DNA from: Rhodothermales bacterium
GTDB taxonomy: Bacteria; Bacteroidota; Rhodothermia; Rhodothermales; JABDKH01
Length of the DNA: 40,668 nt
Reading direction: 5' to 3'
Assembly: GCA_028284545.1 (NCBI GenBank)
Contig: JANQRN010000100.1
Location: forward strand, 1 to 40,668
Positions within the stretch are counted from its first letter, which is position 1, and each line of letters begins with the position of its first letter. Below are positions 9,768 to 17,376 of the stretch, piece by piece. Under the pieces are notes generated by a model that was not told where the DNA came from, made no database searches, and saw nothing but the letters and a program-made list of their open reading frames with translations. The translations under genes and the position numbers were made by a program.

Positions 9768-9829
9768 ACGGAAAACCGTATATTCATCGTCCGCCGCCGG
9801 GCTCCCGGGAAAGCCCCCAGAATAGTTGA
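9764..9829 (+). CDS. Possible 21-residue ORF overlapping the kinase stop
   Basis: An ATG overlaps the kinase TGA (ATGA) and opens a 21-codon frame ending at TGA 9827-9829. The peptide is Arg/Pro rich, with PPPG in the middle. ATGA overlaps are typical of translational coupling, but a frame this short can arise by chance. A small inverted repeat (GGGCT 9799-9803 with AGCCC 9812-9816) lies inside it. The rest of the gap to gyrB (9830-9952) shows no other gene. Confidence 0.2.
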   Translation: MNGKPYIHRPPPGSRESPQNS

Positions 9830-9952
9830 ACGGGAAGACCCTGCTCAGATCGAAGTTCCGAGAGTGGCGTCCGATTGAGCCTCTGAATTTGTCCTGAAGC
9901 ACGCCGCGCTCAATCCGGTCCAGGCGGACGGGAACCGCCAAAAAACCACCGC

Positions 9953-11908
9953 ATGAGCAAGTCTACGAACGGGAAGGAGTCGTCATATTCGGCCTCCAAC
10001 ATCCAGGTCCTCGAAGGCCTCGAAGCAGTCAGGAAACGTCCGGCAATGTACATCGGCGATGTCGGTGTGCGAGGTCTTCATCACCTGGTATTTGAGGTTG
10101 TCGACAACTCGGTCGACGAGGCGCTTGCCGGGCACTGCGACAACATCGACGTTGTCATCCACGAGGACAATTCGATCTCGGTGATCGACAACGGTCGTGG
10201 AATCCCGGTAGCTGAGCATCCGAAGGAAAAGGTCTCGGCGTTGCAGGTTGTGATGACCACACTGCACGCGGGTGGGAAGTTCGACAAGGACACATACAAA
10301 GTCTCGGGTGGGTTGCATGGCGTCGGGGTCTCCTGCGTGAACGCCCTCTCGTCTCGACTTGTCGCCGAAGTCCGTCGCGACGGGCACCTTTGGAAGCAGG
10401 AGTACGAACGCGGTAAGCCTGATGCGCCCACCGAGAAGATCCGTCCCCTGGCCGAAGACGAAGGGACCGGTACCTACGTGCGCTTCTGGCCCGACGCGAC
10501 CGTGTTTCAGGTGACCGAGTTCAGGATGGACACGCTCGCTGAGCGCCTGAGAGAGCTTGCGTTTCTAAACAGGGGCGTTCAGATCTCGATCAGGGATGAG
10601 CGTGAAGAAGATCCGTCGTTTAATCACGAAGTCTACCACTTCGAAGGTGGAATTGTGGAGTTCGTCGACTACCTCGACGAAGCCCGCGTGGCAGTAAACG
10701 ACGAGATCATTTACATGGCCGACGAAGACGGTTCAGTGCCGGTCGAGGTCGCCATGCGGTACAACGAGGTGTACAACGAAAACGTGCTCTCGTTCGTCAA
10801 CAACATCAACACGCACGAAGGCGGGACGCACGTCTCGGGTTTTCGCCGCGCACTGACGCGAGCGATCAAGAACTACGCAGATCAGAATAACCTCTTCAAG
10901 AACACGAAGGTTGAGTTGTCTGGTGACGACTTTCGGGAAGGCATCACCGCCGTACTGTCTGTCAAGGTAGCCGAGCCGCAGTTTGAGGGACAGACGAAGT
11001 CAAAGCTCGGCAACTCCGAAGTCGCCGGCGCGGTTGAGAGTGTGGTCTACGACAAGTTGTCGCAGTGGCTGGACGACCACCCGAAGGAATCAAAGAACAT
11101 CGTCTCGAAGGTCACACTGGCGGCAGAGGCGAGGTCGGCGGCCCGCAAAGCGCGAGAGCTGGTGCAGCGCAAGAACGCGTTTACCTCGGGAGGCCTGCCC
11201 GGCAAGCTGGCAGATTGCGCGTCGCGAAAGGCCGAAGAATGTGAGATCTATCTGGTTGAGGGAGATTCAGCCGGCGGCTCAGCGAAACAGGCTCGCGACA
11301 GGCACTTCCAGGCAATCCTGCCGCTGCGTGGGAAGATCCTCAACGTCGAGAAAGCCCGACTTGATCGAATCCTGGGCAACGAGGAGATCAAGAACATGAT
11401 CACGGCGCTTGGGACGTCGGGCCTCGCTACAACCGGCGACGAGTTCAACCTCGAGCGGCTGCGGTATCACAAGATCATTCTCATGACCGATGCCGATGTC
11501 GACGGGGCGCACATCCGCACGTTGCTGCTGACGTTTTTCTACAGGCAAATGCGACCGCTCATCGAACACGGATATGTGTACATCGCGCTTCCGCCGCTCT
11601 ACCAGGCGAAGCGCGGAAACAAGGTTCGGTACGTCTGGACGGATGAACAGCTGGCTGAGGCCGTCAAAGAGTTCGAGGATGGCGGCAAGCACAAGGTCGG
11701 TGTTCAGCGATACAAAGGTCTTGGCGAGATGAACCCAGACCAGCTGTGGGAGACGACGATGAACCCCGACACGCGCAGGTTCCACCAGGTTACGATCGAA
11801 GATGCGGCCGCAGTTGATCGTGTCTTCAGCACGCTCATGGGTGACGCAGTCGAGCCGCGGCGCAAGTTCATCGAGCGAAACGCCAAGTACGCCACGCTTG
11901 ACGTTTGA
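9953..11908 (+). CDS. gyrB: DNA gyrase subunit B
   Basis: This 651-residue protein has normal GyrB length for bacteria lacking the large insertion. The GHKL ATPase has DNSVDEALAGHCD, DNGRGIPV and GGLHGVGVSCVNALS. The transducer shows EGGTHVSGFRRALTR and QTKSKLGNSEV. The TOPRIM domain has EGDSAGGSAKQARDR, PLRGKILNVEKA and DADVDGAHIRTLLLTFF, and the C-terminal end has QRYKGLGEMNPDQLWETTM. With GyrA it introduces negative supercoils using ATP. GyrA is not in this window. Its 3' end is 14 nt from the glycosyltransferase ATG, so gyrB appears to lead the heptose/glycan gene run. The ATG at 9953 has no strong Shine-Dalgarno, only a purine-poor leader. ParE is the alternative; the motifs and length fit GyrB better. 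Confidence 0.95.
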   Translation: MSKSTNGKESSYSASNIQVLEGLEAVRKRPAMYIGDVGVRGLHHLVFEVVDNSVDEALAGHCDNIDVVIHEDNSISVIDNGRGIPVAEHPKEKVSALQVVMTTLHAGGKFDKDTYKVSGGLHGVGVSCVNALSSRLVAEVRRDGHLWKQEYERGKPDAPTEKIRPLAEDEGTGTYVRFWPDATVFQVTEFRMDTLAERLRELAFLNRGVQISIRDEREEDPSFNHEVYHFEGGIVEFVDYLDEARVAVNDEIIYMADEDGSVPVEVAMRYNEVYNENVLSFVNNINTHEGGTHVSGFRRALTRAIKNYADQNNLFKNTKVELSGDDFREGITAVLSVKVAEPQFEGQTKSKLGNSEVAGAVESVVYDKLSQWLDDHPKESKNIVSKVTLAAEARSAARKARELVQRKNAFTSGGLPGKLADCASRKAEECEIYLVEGDSAGGSAKQARDRHFQAILPLRGKILNVEKARLDRILGNEEIKNMITALGTSGLATTGDEFNLERLRYHKIILMTDADVDGAHIRTLLLTFFYRQMRPLIEHGYVYIALPPLYQAKRGNKVRYVWTDEQLAEAVKEFEDGGKHKVGVQRYKGLGEMNPDQLWETTMNPDTRRFHQVTIEDAAAVDRVFSTLMGDAVEPRRKFIERNAKYATLDV

Positions 11909-11922
11909 CCACGGAACAACAG

Positions 11923-12879
11923 ATGGAAAGGCCTGATGTCAGCGTCGTAGTTCCGGTCTTCGATGAGGCGGCGTCGCTTGGCGAACTGACCGAGGGTGTC
12001 CGCACGAGCTGCCAGGGGGCCACGCTTTCTTTTGAGCTGCTTCTGGTCGACGATGGATCCAAAGACGGATCGTGGGAGATCATCACCAGACTGGCGGCAG
12101 AGGATCCGCGGATCGTTGGTATTCGCCTTCGACGAAACTTTGGTAAGTCTGCCGCGCTCTCGACCGGCTTCCACGCAAGTCGCGGCGAATTCGTTGTCAC
12201 GATGGACGCCGATCTACAGGATGATCCTGCAGAAATACCAGGGCTGATTGAAGTGCTACGGGACGGGAACGATCTCGTCAGCGGTTGGAAGAAGCGGCGT
12301 CGCGACCCCCTCTCCAAGACTATTCCGAGCCGCTTCTTCAACTTCGTCACGCGCGTGCTATCGGGCATACCGCTTCACGACTTCAATTGCGGATTGAAGG
12401 CCTACAAGTCGGATGTCGTCAAGGACGTCAGACTATACGGTGAACTGCACCGCTACATCCCGCTGCTCGCGCGCAACGAGGGGTTCACGAAGATCGCCGA
12501 AAAAGAGGTCCTGCACCATCCCCGGAAGTATGGCCGGACCAAGTTCGGTCTTGAACGATACCTTCGAGGCTTCCTGGACCTGCTGACCGTCCAGTTCCTG
12601 ACGAGATTTGCGTCACGGCCCATGCATTTCTTCGGCTCGCTCGGCAGCCTCGCCTTTCTGGGTGGTTTTGCGGTGAGCCTTTACCTCAGCATCGACAAGC
12701 TGGTCTATGGGAATCCCATCGGCGACCGACCACTGCTTCTCTTTGGGGCAATCCTGCTCCTTCTTGGCGCTCAGATGTTCTTGACCGGCTTGATCGGTGA
12801 GATCATTATTCGAGAACGGATGGAGAATCCGTCGACGTACGCTGTGGCCGAACGGACCGATACGGCTGCTCGGGTCTGA
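11923..12879 (+). CDS. Family 2 glycosyltransferase with C-terminal membrane helices (DPM1/ArnC-like)
   Basis: The protein is 318 residues from the ATG at 11923. A TTG at 11905 overlapping the gyrB stop would add six residues and cannot be excluded. The GT-A fold is clear: VSVVVPVFDEAASLGEL at the N-terminus, LLVDDGSKDGS at about 40-50, and the metal-binding DAD motif (MDADLQDDP, Asp95/Asp97). Two hydrophobic helices near the C-terminus (FFGSLGSLAFLGGFAV and LLLFGAILLLLGAQMFL) make it like polyprenyl-phosphate glycosyltransferases such as dolichol-phosphate mannose synthase or ArnC. It probably transfers a sugar to a lipid carrier at the inner membrane. The next gene starts at its stop (TGATG), so the two are translationally coupled. 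Confidence 0.92.
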   Translation: MERPDVSVVVPVFDEAASLGELTEGVRTSCQGATLSFELLLVDDGSKDGSWEIITRLAAEDPRIVGIRLRRNFGKSAALSTGFHASRGEFVVTMDADLQDDPAEIPGLIEVLRDGNDLVSGWKKRRRDPLSKTIPSRFFNFVTRVLSGIPLHDFNCGLKAYKSDVVKDVRLYGELHRYIPLLARNEGFTKIAEKEVLHHPRKYGRTKFGLERYLRGFLDLLTVQFLTRFASRPMHFFGSLGSLAFLGGFAVSLYLSIDKLVYGNPIGDRPLLLFGAILLLLGAQMFLTGLIGEIIIRERMENPSTYAVAERTDTAARV

Positions 12880-14027
12880 TGCCCGCCGCGCGAAAACGCC
12901 TTGCGCTACTGGGCCCTGCCTACCCCTATCGCGGCGGGATTGCGCACTTTCTCGAGCACATTGGGGAAGGCTTGCGGGAAAGAGGCCACGACGTCCGCGT
13001 GTTCACTTTTACGCGCCAGTACCCTGACGTGCTGTTTCCGGGCAAAACGCAGATGGCTCCGGAGGCGTCTTCTGAGGGCGCGGAGGGGGAGCTCATTCCT
13101 GACCGGGTCCTGGACACCCTCAACCCGATCTCCTGGTCGCGCACCGCATCCAGCATAGCGGAATTCGGTGCTGACGCCCTCGTCCTGAAATACTGGATGC
13201 CGTTCTTTGCACCTGCCTTCGGCAGTATTATCCGAAGACTTCGCCGGCGGGGTATTCCGTCTGTAGTTGTCGTGGACAATGCCATCCCGCACGAACGCAG
13301 GCCCGGTGACATCGTGCTCGGGCGCTACGTGCTGCGCGCCGCCTCGGGCCTGGTTGCAATGTCAGATAGCGTTCGCAAAGACATCGAGGATCAGATTCGC
13401 GTCAACGTCCCGGTCACGCAACGGGTGCACCCCATCTACGACAATTTTGGGGCGCACATGTCAAAGCAAACGGCGCGCGCGGCACTCGGCATCAAGGCCG
13501 ACGTACCATTGCTGTTGTTCTTCGGGTTCGTGCGCCGCTACAAGGGATTGGATGTCCTATTGCGCGCAATGCCGCGGATACTCGAGCAGCTTCCCGATGC
13601 GCAGCTCCTCATCGCCGGAGAGAGCTATGGTGAGGCGGACGAATATCGCAAGCTCATCGCGGCGCTGCCTGGTGGTGCTGCCCGCTGGGATGCCGACTAT
13701 ATCCCCGATGATGGTGTCGGCGCCTACTTCTGCGCTGCCGACGTAATCGTACAGCCCTACGTCTCAGCGACGCAGAGCGGCGTTGCTCAAATTGCGTATC
13801 ACTTCGAACGGCCGATGATCGTTACTAATGTCGGTGGGCTTCCAGAGGTCGTGGCACACGGCGAAGCGGGACTCGTCGTACCGCCCTCTGACCCTGACGC
13901 ACTGGCAGATGCGGTGATCAAGTACTTTCGCGAGCGCATGGAAGACGCCCTTGCCGCGCGGGTCGCCATAGAGAAACAGAAGTTCGGCTGGGATCCGTTC
14001 TATGAAGCAATCGAATCCCTTGTCTGA
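12879..14027 (+). CDS. Family 4 (GT-B) glycosyltransferase
   Basis: This 382-residue retaining glycosyltransferase has an N-terminal acceptor domain starting RLALLGPAYPYRGGIAHFLEHIGEGL and a C-terminal nucleotide-sugar domain. That domain includes LLLFFGFVRRYKGLDVLLRAM, AQLLIAGESYG and the EX7E-like region ending PMIVTNVGGLPEVVAHGEAGLVV. There is no signal peptide, so it is cytoplasmic or peripheral to the inner membrane. The ATG overlaps the preceding stop as TGATG, and the 3' end overlaps the nucleotidyltransferase by 26 nt. In this setting it may use GDP-heptose made by the next three genes, but donor and acceptor are inferred from neighbourhood alone. Confidence 0.93.
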   Translation: MPAARKRLALLGPAYPYRGGIAHFLEHIGEGLRERGHDVRVFTFTRQYPDVLFPGKTQMAPEASSEGAEGELIPDRVLDTLNPISWSRTASSIAEFGADALVLKYWMPFFAPAFGSIIRRLRRRGIPSVVVVDNAIPHERRPGDIVLGRYVLRAASGLVAMSDSVRKDIEDQIRVNVPVTQRVHPIYDNFGAHMSKQTARAALGIKADVPLLLFFGFVRRYKGLDVLLRAMPRILEQLPDAQLLIAGESYGEADEYRKLIAALPGGAARWDADYIPDDGVGAYFCAADVIVQPYVSATQSGVAQIAYHFERPMIVTNVGGLPEVVAHGEAGLVVPPSDPDALADAVIKYFRERMEDALAARVAIEKQKFGWDPFYEAIESLV

Positions 14028-14772
14028 TACTCCGACGACAGCCGTTGTGCTATGCGGTGGACTCGGGAGCAGACTGCGTGCGGCAGTCTCCGATCGGCCC
14101 AAGGTGCTCGCACCAATCGCCGGGAAGCCGTTGCTTGAGCATCAGCTTAGACGATTGGAGGATCTCAATTTCCATCGCGTGATCCTGAGTGCGGGCTATA
14201 GGGCCGAGGCAATCGAGGAGTTCGTCGGCGGCTGGGAGTCAGCCTCTTTGCGGGTCGAGGTTCTGGTTGAGCCGCTGCTCCTTGGCACCGGTGGCGCGAT
14301 TGCGTTTGCGGCGCGCCGTAAGAACTTGAAGAGGGCGTTCTACGTGTTGAACGGGGACACCCTCGCGAACATCAACTACAAGGCGCTCTGGGCGCTGCAC
14401 AAGACTCATCGCAACGCGCTCGCGACAATTGCCCTTGTTCAGATTGAGGACCGCGCCGCCTACGGAAGCGTCGCAATTGATGGGGCTGGACGCGTTGTTG
14501 CGTTTACCGAGAAGGTTGCAATTTCGGACGACGACAAGGCATCCCCCGGCTGGATCAATGCCGGCGTATACATCCTGGAACCTGAGGCGCTGGCGACAGT
14601 GCACGACGGCCACAAGGTGTCAATAGAGCGAGACCTGTTTCCGACCTGGGCCGGTACGCGTTTGTATGCTCTAGCAGACCCAGCAGCGCGGTTGCTGGAT
14701 GTTGGGACGCCCGACGACTACGCCCGCGCATCAACCTGGATGGAAACCCACGGATGGCAGAGCCAACAGTAA
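14002..14772 (+). CDS. hddC: Sugar-1-phosphate nucleotidyltransferase, probable D-glycero-alpha-D-manno-heptose-1-P guanylyltransferase
   Basis: This 256-residue NTP transferase has the glycine-rich nucleotide loop LCGGLGSRLRAAVSDRPKVL (about 18-36), with the activating Lys34, then the LLGTGGAI loop near 94-100 and the metal-binding NGD at 117-119 (YVLNGDT). The length and motif order fit HddC, which makes GDP-D-glycero-alpha-D-manno-heptose from the 1-phosphate and GTP. The general fold also fits mannose-1-P or glucose-1-P transferases. The heptose call rests mainly on the following hddA-like kinase and gmhB-like phosphatase genes. The ATG at 14002 lies inside the preceding gene (26-nt overlap), and the next gene overlaps by 19 nt. 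Confidence 0.85.
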   Translation: MKQSNPLSDTPTTAVVLCGGLGSRLRAAVSDRPKVLAPIAGKPLLEHQLRRLEDLNFHRVILSAGYRAEAIEEFVGGWESASLRVEVLVEPLLLGTGGAIAFAARRKNLKRAFYVLNGDTLANINYKALWALHKTHRNALATIALVQIEDRAAYGSVAIDGAGRVVAFTEKVAISDDDKASPGWINAGVYILEPEALATVHDGHKVSIERDLFPTWAGTRLYALADPAARLLDVGTPDDYARASTWMETHGWQSQQ

Positions 14773-15779
14773 TACGCGCTCGAGCACCATTGCGGATCAG
14801 CTTTGGAGGCGGGGGCACCGACGTTGCGCCATACGTGTTGGAGCGGGGTGGCCGGGTAATGAACGCGACGATTAATCGGTACGCCTACGTTACAATCAAG
14901 CCACGAGCAGACCGGCGTGTAGTCCTTCGTTCACTTGACTACGAAGAGTCAACCGAATACACGCTGGACGACATACCGGAGACCGAGTCGGGTAGCCTCG
15001 TCTTGGCACACGGTGTGGTGAAGCGTTGCGCAGGCCTTCTCAAACAGGGCCTCGAGCTCTACACACACGTTGACTGTCCTCCAGGATCAGGCCTTGGATC
15101 GTCGTCGACGCTGGTCGTCGCCCTGATCGGCGCCGTACTGCGCTTCGCACGTGAATTACGATCTCCGCACGAGATCGCGCAGCTGGCGTTTGACGTAGAG
15201 CGAGTCGATCTGGCGATCAGCGGTGGAAAGCAGGACCAGTTCGCCGCGGCCTATGGCGGCTTCAATTTCCTGGAGTTCGACGGGGGCGATACACGGGTGC
15301 TTCCCGTTCAACTGACGGATCAGGGTATCGCCGAGTTGGAGTACTCGCTTGTACTCGCCTATACCGGAACCAGTCGCGCTTCATCGCAGATCATCAAGGA
15401 TCAGATGCGGAACTTCGAGGAGCAGGAGGCTGACGCGGTATCAGCGATGGACGAGACGCGCGCGATTGCCTTTCGGATGCGCGAGGCCCTGGAGTCGGGA
15501 GCGTTCGAGGAGTTCGGATCGCTGCTGAATGAAGCGTGGTCGGCGAAGAAGCGCATGTCACATCGGATCAGTTCACCGGAGATCGATAGCATGTACGACG
15601 CGGCGCGTGCAGCAGGCGCTATGGGCGGCAAAATCTCTGGGGCCGGTGGTGGAGGCTTTGCCTTCTTCTTCTGTGGCTTCGATCACCGAGAGGCTGTCGA
15701 GATGGCCTTGCGCGAGCACGGAGCCGCCGTTGTTGATTTCGGCTTCTGTACACGGGGGTTACAGACGTGGACGCGCTGA
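14754..15779 (+). CDS. hddA: GHMP kinase, probable D-glycero-alpha-D-manno-heptose-7-phosphate kinase
   Basis: This 341-residue GHMP-family sugar kinase opens with IRARAPLRISFGGGGTDVAPYV, the sequence typical of HddA and related sugar-1-kinases. It has the ATP loop PPGSGLGSSSTL (about 109-120), and ends with the third GHMP motif GGKISGAGGGGFAFF. HddA phosphorylates D-glycero-D-manno-heptose 7-phosphate at C1. A fucose or galactose kinase of the same subfamily is the alternative, but the GmhB neighbour supports heptose. It overlaps hddC by 19 nt and gmhB by 13 nt, consistent with one polycistronic message. Confidence 0.9.
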   Translation: MAEPTVIRARAPLRISFGGGGTDVAPYVLERGGRVMNATINRYAYVTIKPRADRRVVLRSLDYEESTEYTLDDIPETESGSLVLAHGVVKRCAGLLKQGLELYTHVDCPPGSGLGSSSTLVVALIGAVLRFARELRSPHEIAQLAFDVERVDLAISGGKQDQFAAAYGGFNFLEFDGGDTRVLPVQLTDQGIAELEYSLVLAYTGTSRASSQIIKDQMRNFEEQEADAVSAMDETRAIAFRMREALESGAFEEFGSLLNEAWSAKKRMSHRISSPEIDSMYDAARAAGAMGGKISGAGGGGFAFFFCGFDHREAVEMALREHGAAVVDFGFCTRGLQTWTR

Positions 15780-16351
15780 GGAACAACGGTCGCGCCGCAG
15801 TCTTTCTGGACCGCGACGGCACCATAAACGAAGATCGAGGGTACGTCTATTCGCCTGATCAGTTTGTCTGGATTGAGGGTGCCATCGACGCCATTCGCAG
15901 CCTTAACGACGCCGAGCTGCTAGTTGTCGTTGTCACTAACCAGGCCGGCGTCGCACACGGCTACTATTCAGAGAGAGATGTTGATGCGCTGCACCGATTC
16001 ATGGAGACTGGACTGAGCAGCCGTGGGGCCCACGTCGATGCCTGGTACTACTGCCCGTTTCACCCCCAGGGGAAGGTCGATGAATACCGCCGGGACGCCG
16101 AGTGTCGAAAGCCGAGGCCGGGCATGCTCGTCGAGGCATCTGCCGCGCACGGCATCGACCTGCGCAATTCATGGCTTGTCGGCGACAAAGTCTCAGATAT
16201 CGACGCTGGGCGCAACGCGGAAGCGCATACTGTGCTGGTGCGCACTGGCTACGGTGCCGAGCATGAGCCAAATGCCAACGCAGATCATGTAGTCGACACC
16301 ATTGTCGAGGCCACCGAACTTATTCTTGACGCATGGACTACGATCCGGTAA
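15767..16351 (+). CDS. gmhB: HAD-IIIA phosphatase, D-glycero-D-manno-heptose-1,7-bisphosphate 7-phosphatase
   Basis: This 194-residue protein of the GmhB/HisB-N HAD-IIIA family has the nucleophile motif FLDRDGTIN (Asp15, Asp17), motif II VVTNQAG, motif III CRKPRPGML and motif IV GDKVSDIDAG. It would remove the 7-phosphate from heptose 1,7-bisphosphate, the step between HddA and HddC. The start is a GTG at 15767 inside hddA, giving 13-nt overlap. The zinc loop common in enterobacterial GmhB appears altered: Cys96 (CPFH), His99 and Cys113 are present, but a second Cys beside Cys113 is Ala111. Loss of the zinc site is inferred from memory of the E. coli sequence. Confidence 0.9.
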   Translation: MDALRNNGRAAVFLDRDGTINEDRGYVYSPDQFVWIEGAIDAIRSLNDAELLVVVVTNQAGVAHGYYSERDVDALHRFMETGLSSRGAHVDAWYYCPFHPQGKVDEYRRDAECRKPRPGMLVEASAAHGIDLRNSWLVGDKVSDIDAGRNAEAHTVLVRTGYGAEHEPNANADHVVDTIVEATELILDAWTTIR

Positions 16352-17148
16352 AGGACAAACTTGGCTTGTGGGCGAATCGCAGCACGGCGCTCCAAAGACT
16401 GTTCTTCTCAGCATTGGGCGCGGTGTTCTTGCGAAACTGGTACATCCGGCGGGCCCTCCGCGAGGCCTTCAGAAAGGCTGCCGGCAAACGCGTCAACGTA
16501 CTGGACGCTGGCACGGGGTTCGGTCAGCACGCCTACTGGATAGCCAAGAGGTATCGGGCCGCAACCGTACACGCCGTCGACATCAAAGAAGACTATCTGA
16601 CCTCTGCTCGAAAGCTGATCACAGCACGCGGACTGTCTGAGCGTGTCGAGTTTGCCGTCGATGACCTGACAAGCCTTTCGGCGCAGGGGCCGTTCGACGT
16701 CATCGTGTCAGTCGACGTCATGGAGCACATAGAAGATGACGTGGCCGTCTTTCGCAACTTCGCGAACGTGCTCTCGACAGACGGAGTCGTGTTCATAACG
16801 ACGCCGTCAGATCAAGGGGGATCTGCTGTGTCGCACGAGAGCGACGAGAGTTTCATCGGAGAACACGTTCGCGACGGCTACAGCGTGAACGAGATCGGCG
16901 AAAAACTCAGTACCGCCGGATTGAAGGCGACGGACGTGTCCTTCACGAACGGAATCTGGGGCACACGAGCTTGGCACCTACTCGTCAAGATCCCGATCCA
17001 GCTCCTGGGCCGTTCGTTCTTGTTCGCGATCCCGCTTGCCGTCTACTACCTGGTTGCCTTTCCTGTCGGGATGATATTCAACGCCCTCGACGTCGCCAGG
17101 CCGAACAAGACCGGCACGGGTTTGCTAGTTACGGCAACGCTCCGCTAG
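16333..17148 (+). CDS. Class I SAM-dependent methyltransferase with C-terminal membrane segment
   Basis: This 271-residue methyltransferase has motif I VLDAGTGFGQHAYWIAKRY (about 56-74), an acidic residue after strand 2 (HAVDIKED, Asp83), motif II-like FDVIVSVDVMEHIEDD and motif III-like GVVFITTPSD. The C-terminal 50 residues carry hydrophobic runs (LLGRSFLFAIPLAVYYLVAFPVGM), so it may sit at the inner membrane. It overlaps gmhB by 19 nt and ends the heptose gene run. Its probable job is to methylate a glycan or glycolipid intermediate made by the operon; the acceptor is unknown. Confidence 0.9.
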   Translation: MDYDPVKDKLGLWANRSTALQRLFFSALGAVFLRNWYIRRALREAFRKAAGKRVNVLDAGTGFGQHAYWIAKRYRAATVHAVDIKEDYLTSARKLITARGLSERVEFAVDDLTSLSAQGPFDVIVSVDVMEHIEDDVAVFRNFANVLSTDGVVFITTPSDQGGSAVSHESDESFIGEHVRDGYSVNEIGEKLSTAGLKATDVSFTNGIWGTRAWHLLVKIPIQLLGRSFLFAIPLAVYYLVAFPVGMIFNALDVARPNKTGTGLLVTATLR

Positions 17149-17294
17149 TTCCCATAACACTCTTCGTCGCCGTGGCAGTCTTTGGGCTCCGTGGTGCTAC
17201 AGCCGGGCAAAACCGTCAGTGCGGCGAAAACGAATAGTATTGAGGCAAAGATTGCGGATCTGCCAAAGGTGAAGCGTCGCTTTAGCTGAGACAT
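17145..17294 (-). CDS. Small 49-residue lipoprotein
   Basis: A complete 49-codon frame starts at ATG 17294 and ends at TAG 17147-17145. The sequence has a basic N-terminus (MSQLKRRF), a hydrophobic helix (about 13-30) and a lipobox-like LPGC with Cys32. A short polar Cys-containing tail follows (STTEPKDC...EECYGN). That is the plan of a small bacterial lipoprotein. Its stop overlaps the methyltransferase stop on the other strand by two bases. It lies 82 nt downstream of the DUF5916 gene on the same strand and could be co-transcribed. Pro at -2 of the lipobox is unusual. No function is recognised. Confidence 0.6.
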   Translation of the reverse strand: MSQLKRRFTFGRSAIFASILFVFAALTVLPGCSTTEPKDCHGDEECYGN

Positions 17295-17313
17295 CGGTGA
17301 TCACGAGTTTCAT

Positions 17314-17333
17314 TGGAGTGGCTACGTACTCCA
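17314..17333 (-). other. Short inverted repeat between DUF5916 gene and small lipoprotein gene
   Basis: TGGAGT and ACTCCA form a 6-bp stem around an 8-nt loop, 44 nt past the DUF5916 stop. There is no T run after it on either strand, so it is not a convincing intrinsic terminator. It could be a processing or attenuation hairpin. Confidence 0.25.
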
Positions 17334-17376
17334 CTATAAGGGGAAAATCTGATCGATTTGTGTCACAGACGCGCTT

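Noticed and set aside
9799-9816. Hairpin between kinase and gyrB as a terminator
   Set aside because: The stem is only 5 bp with no T run after it.
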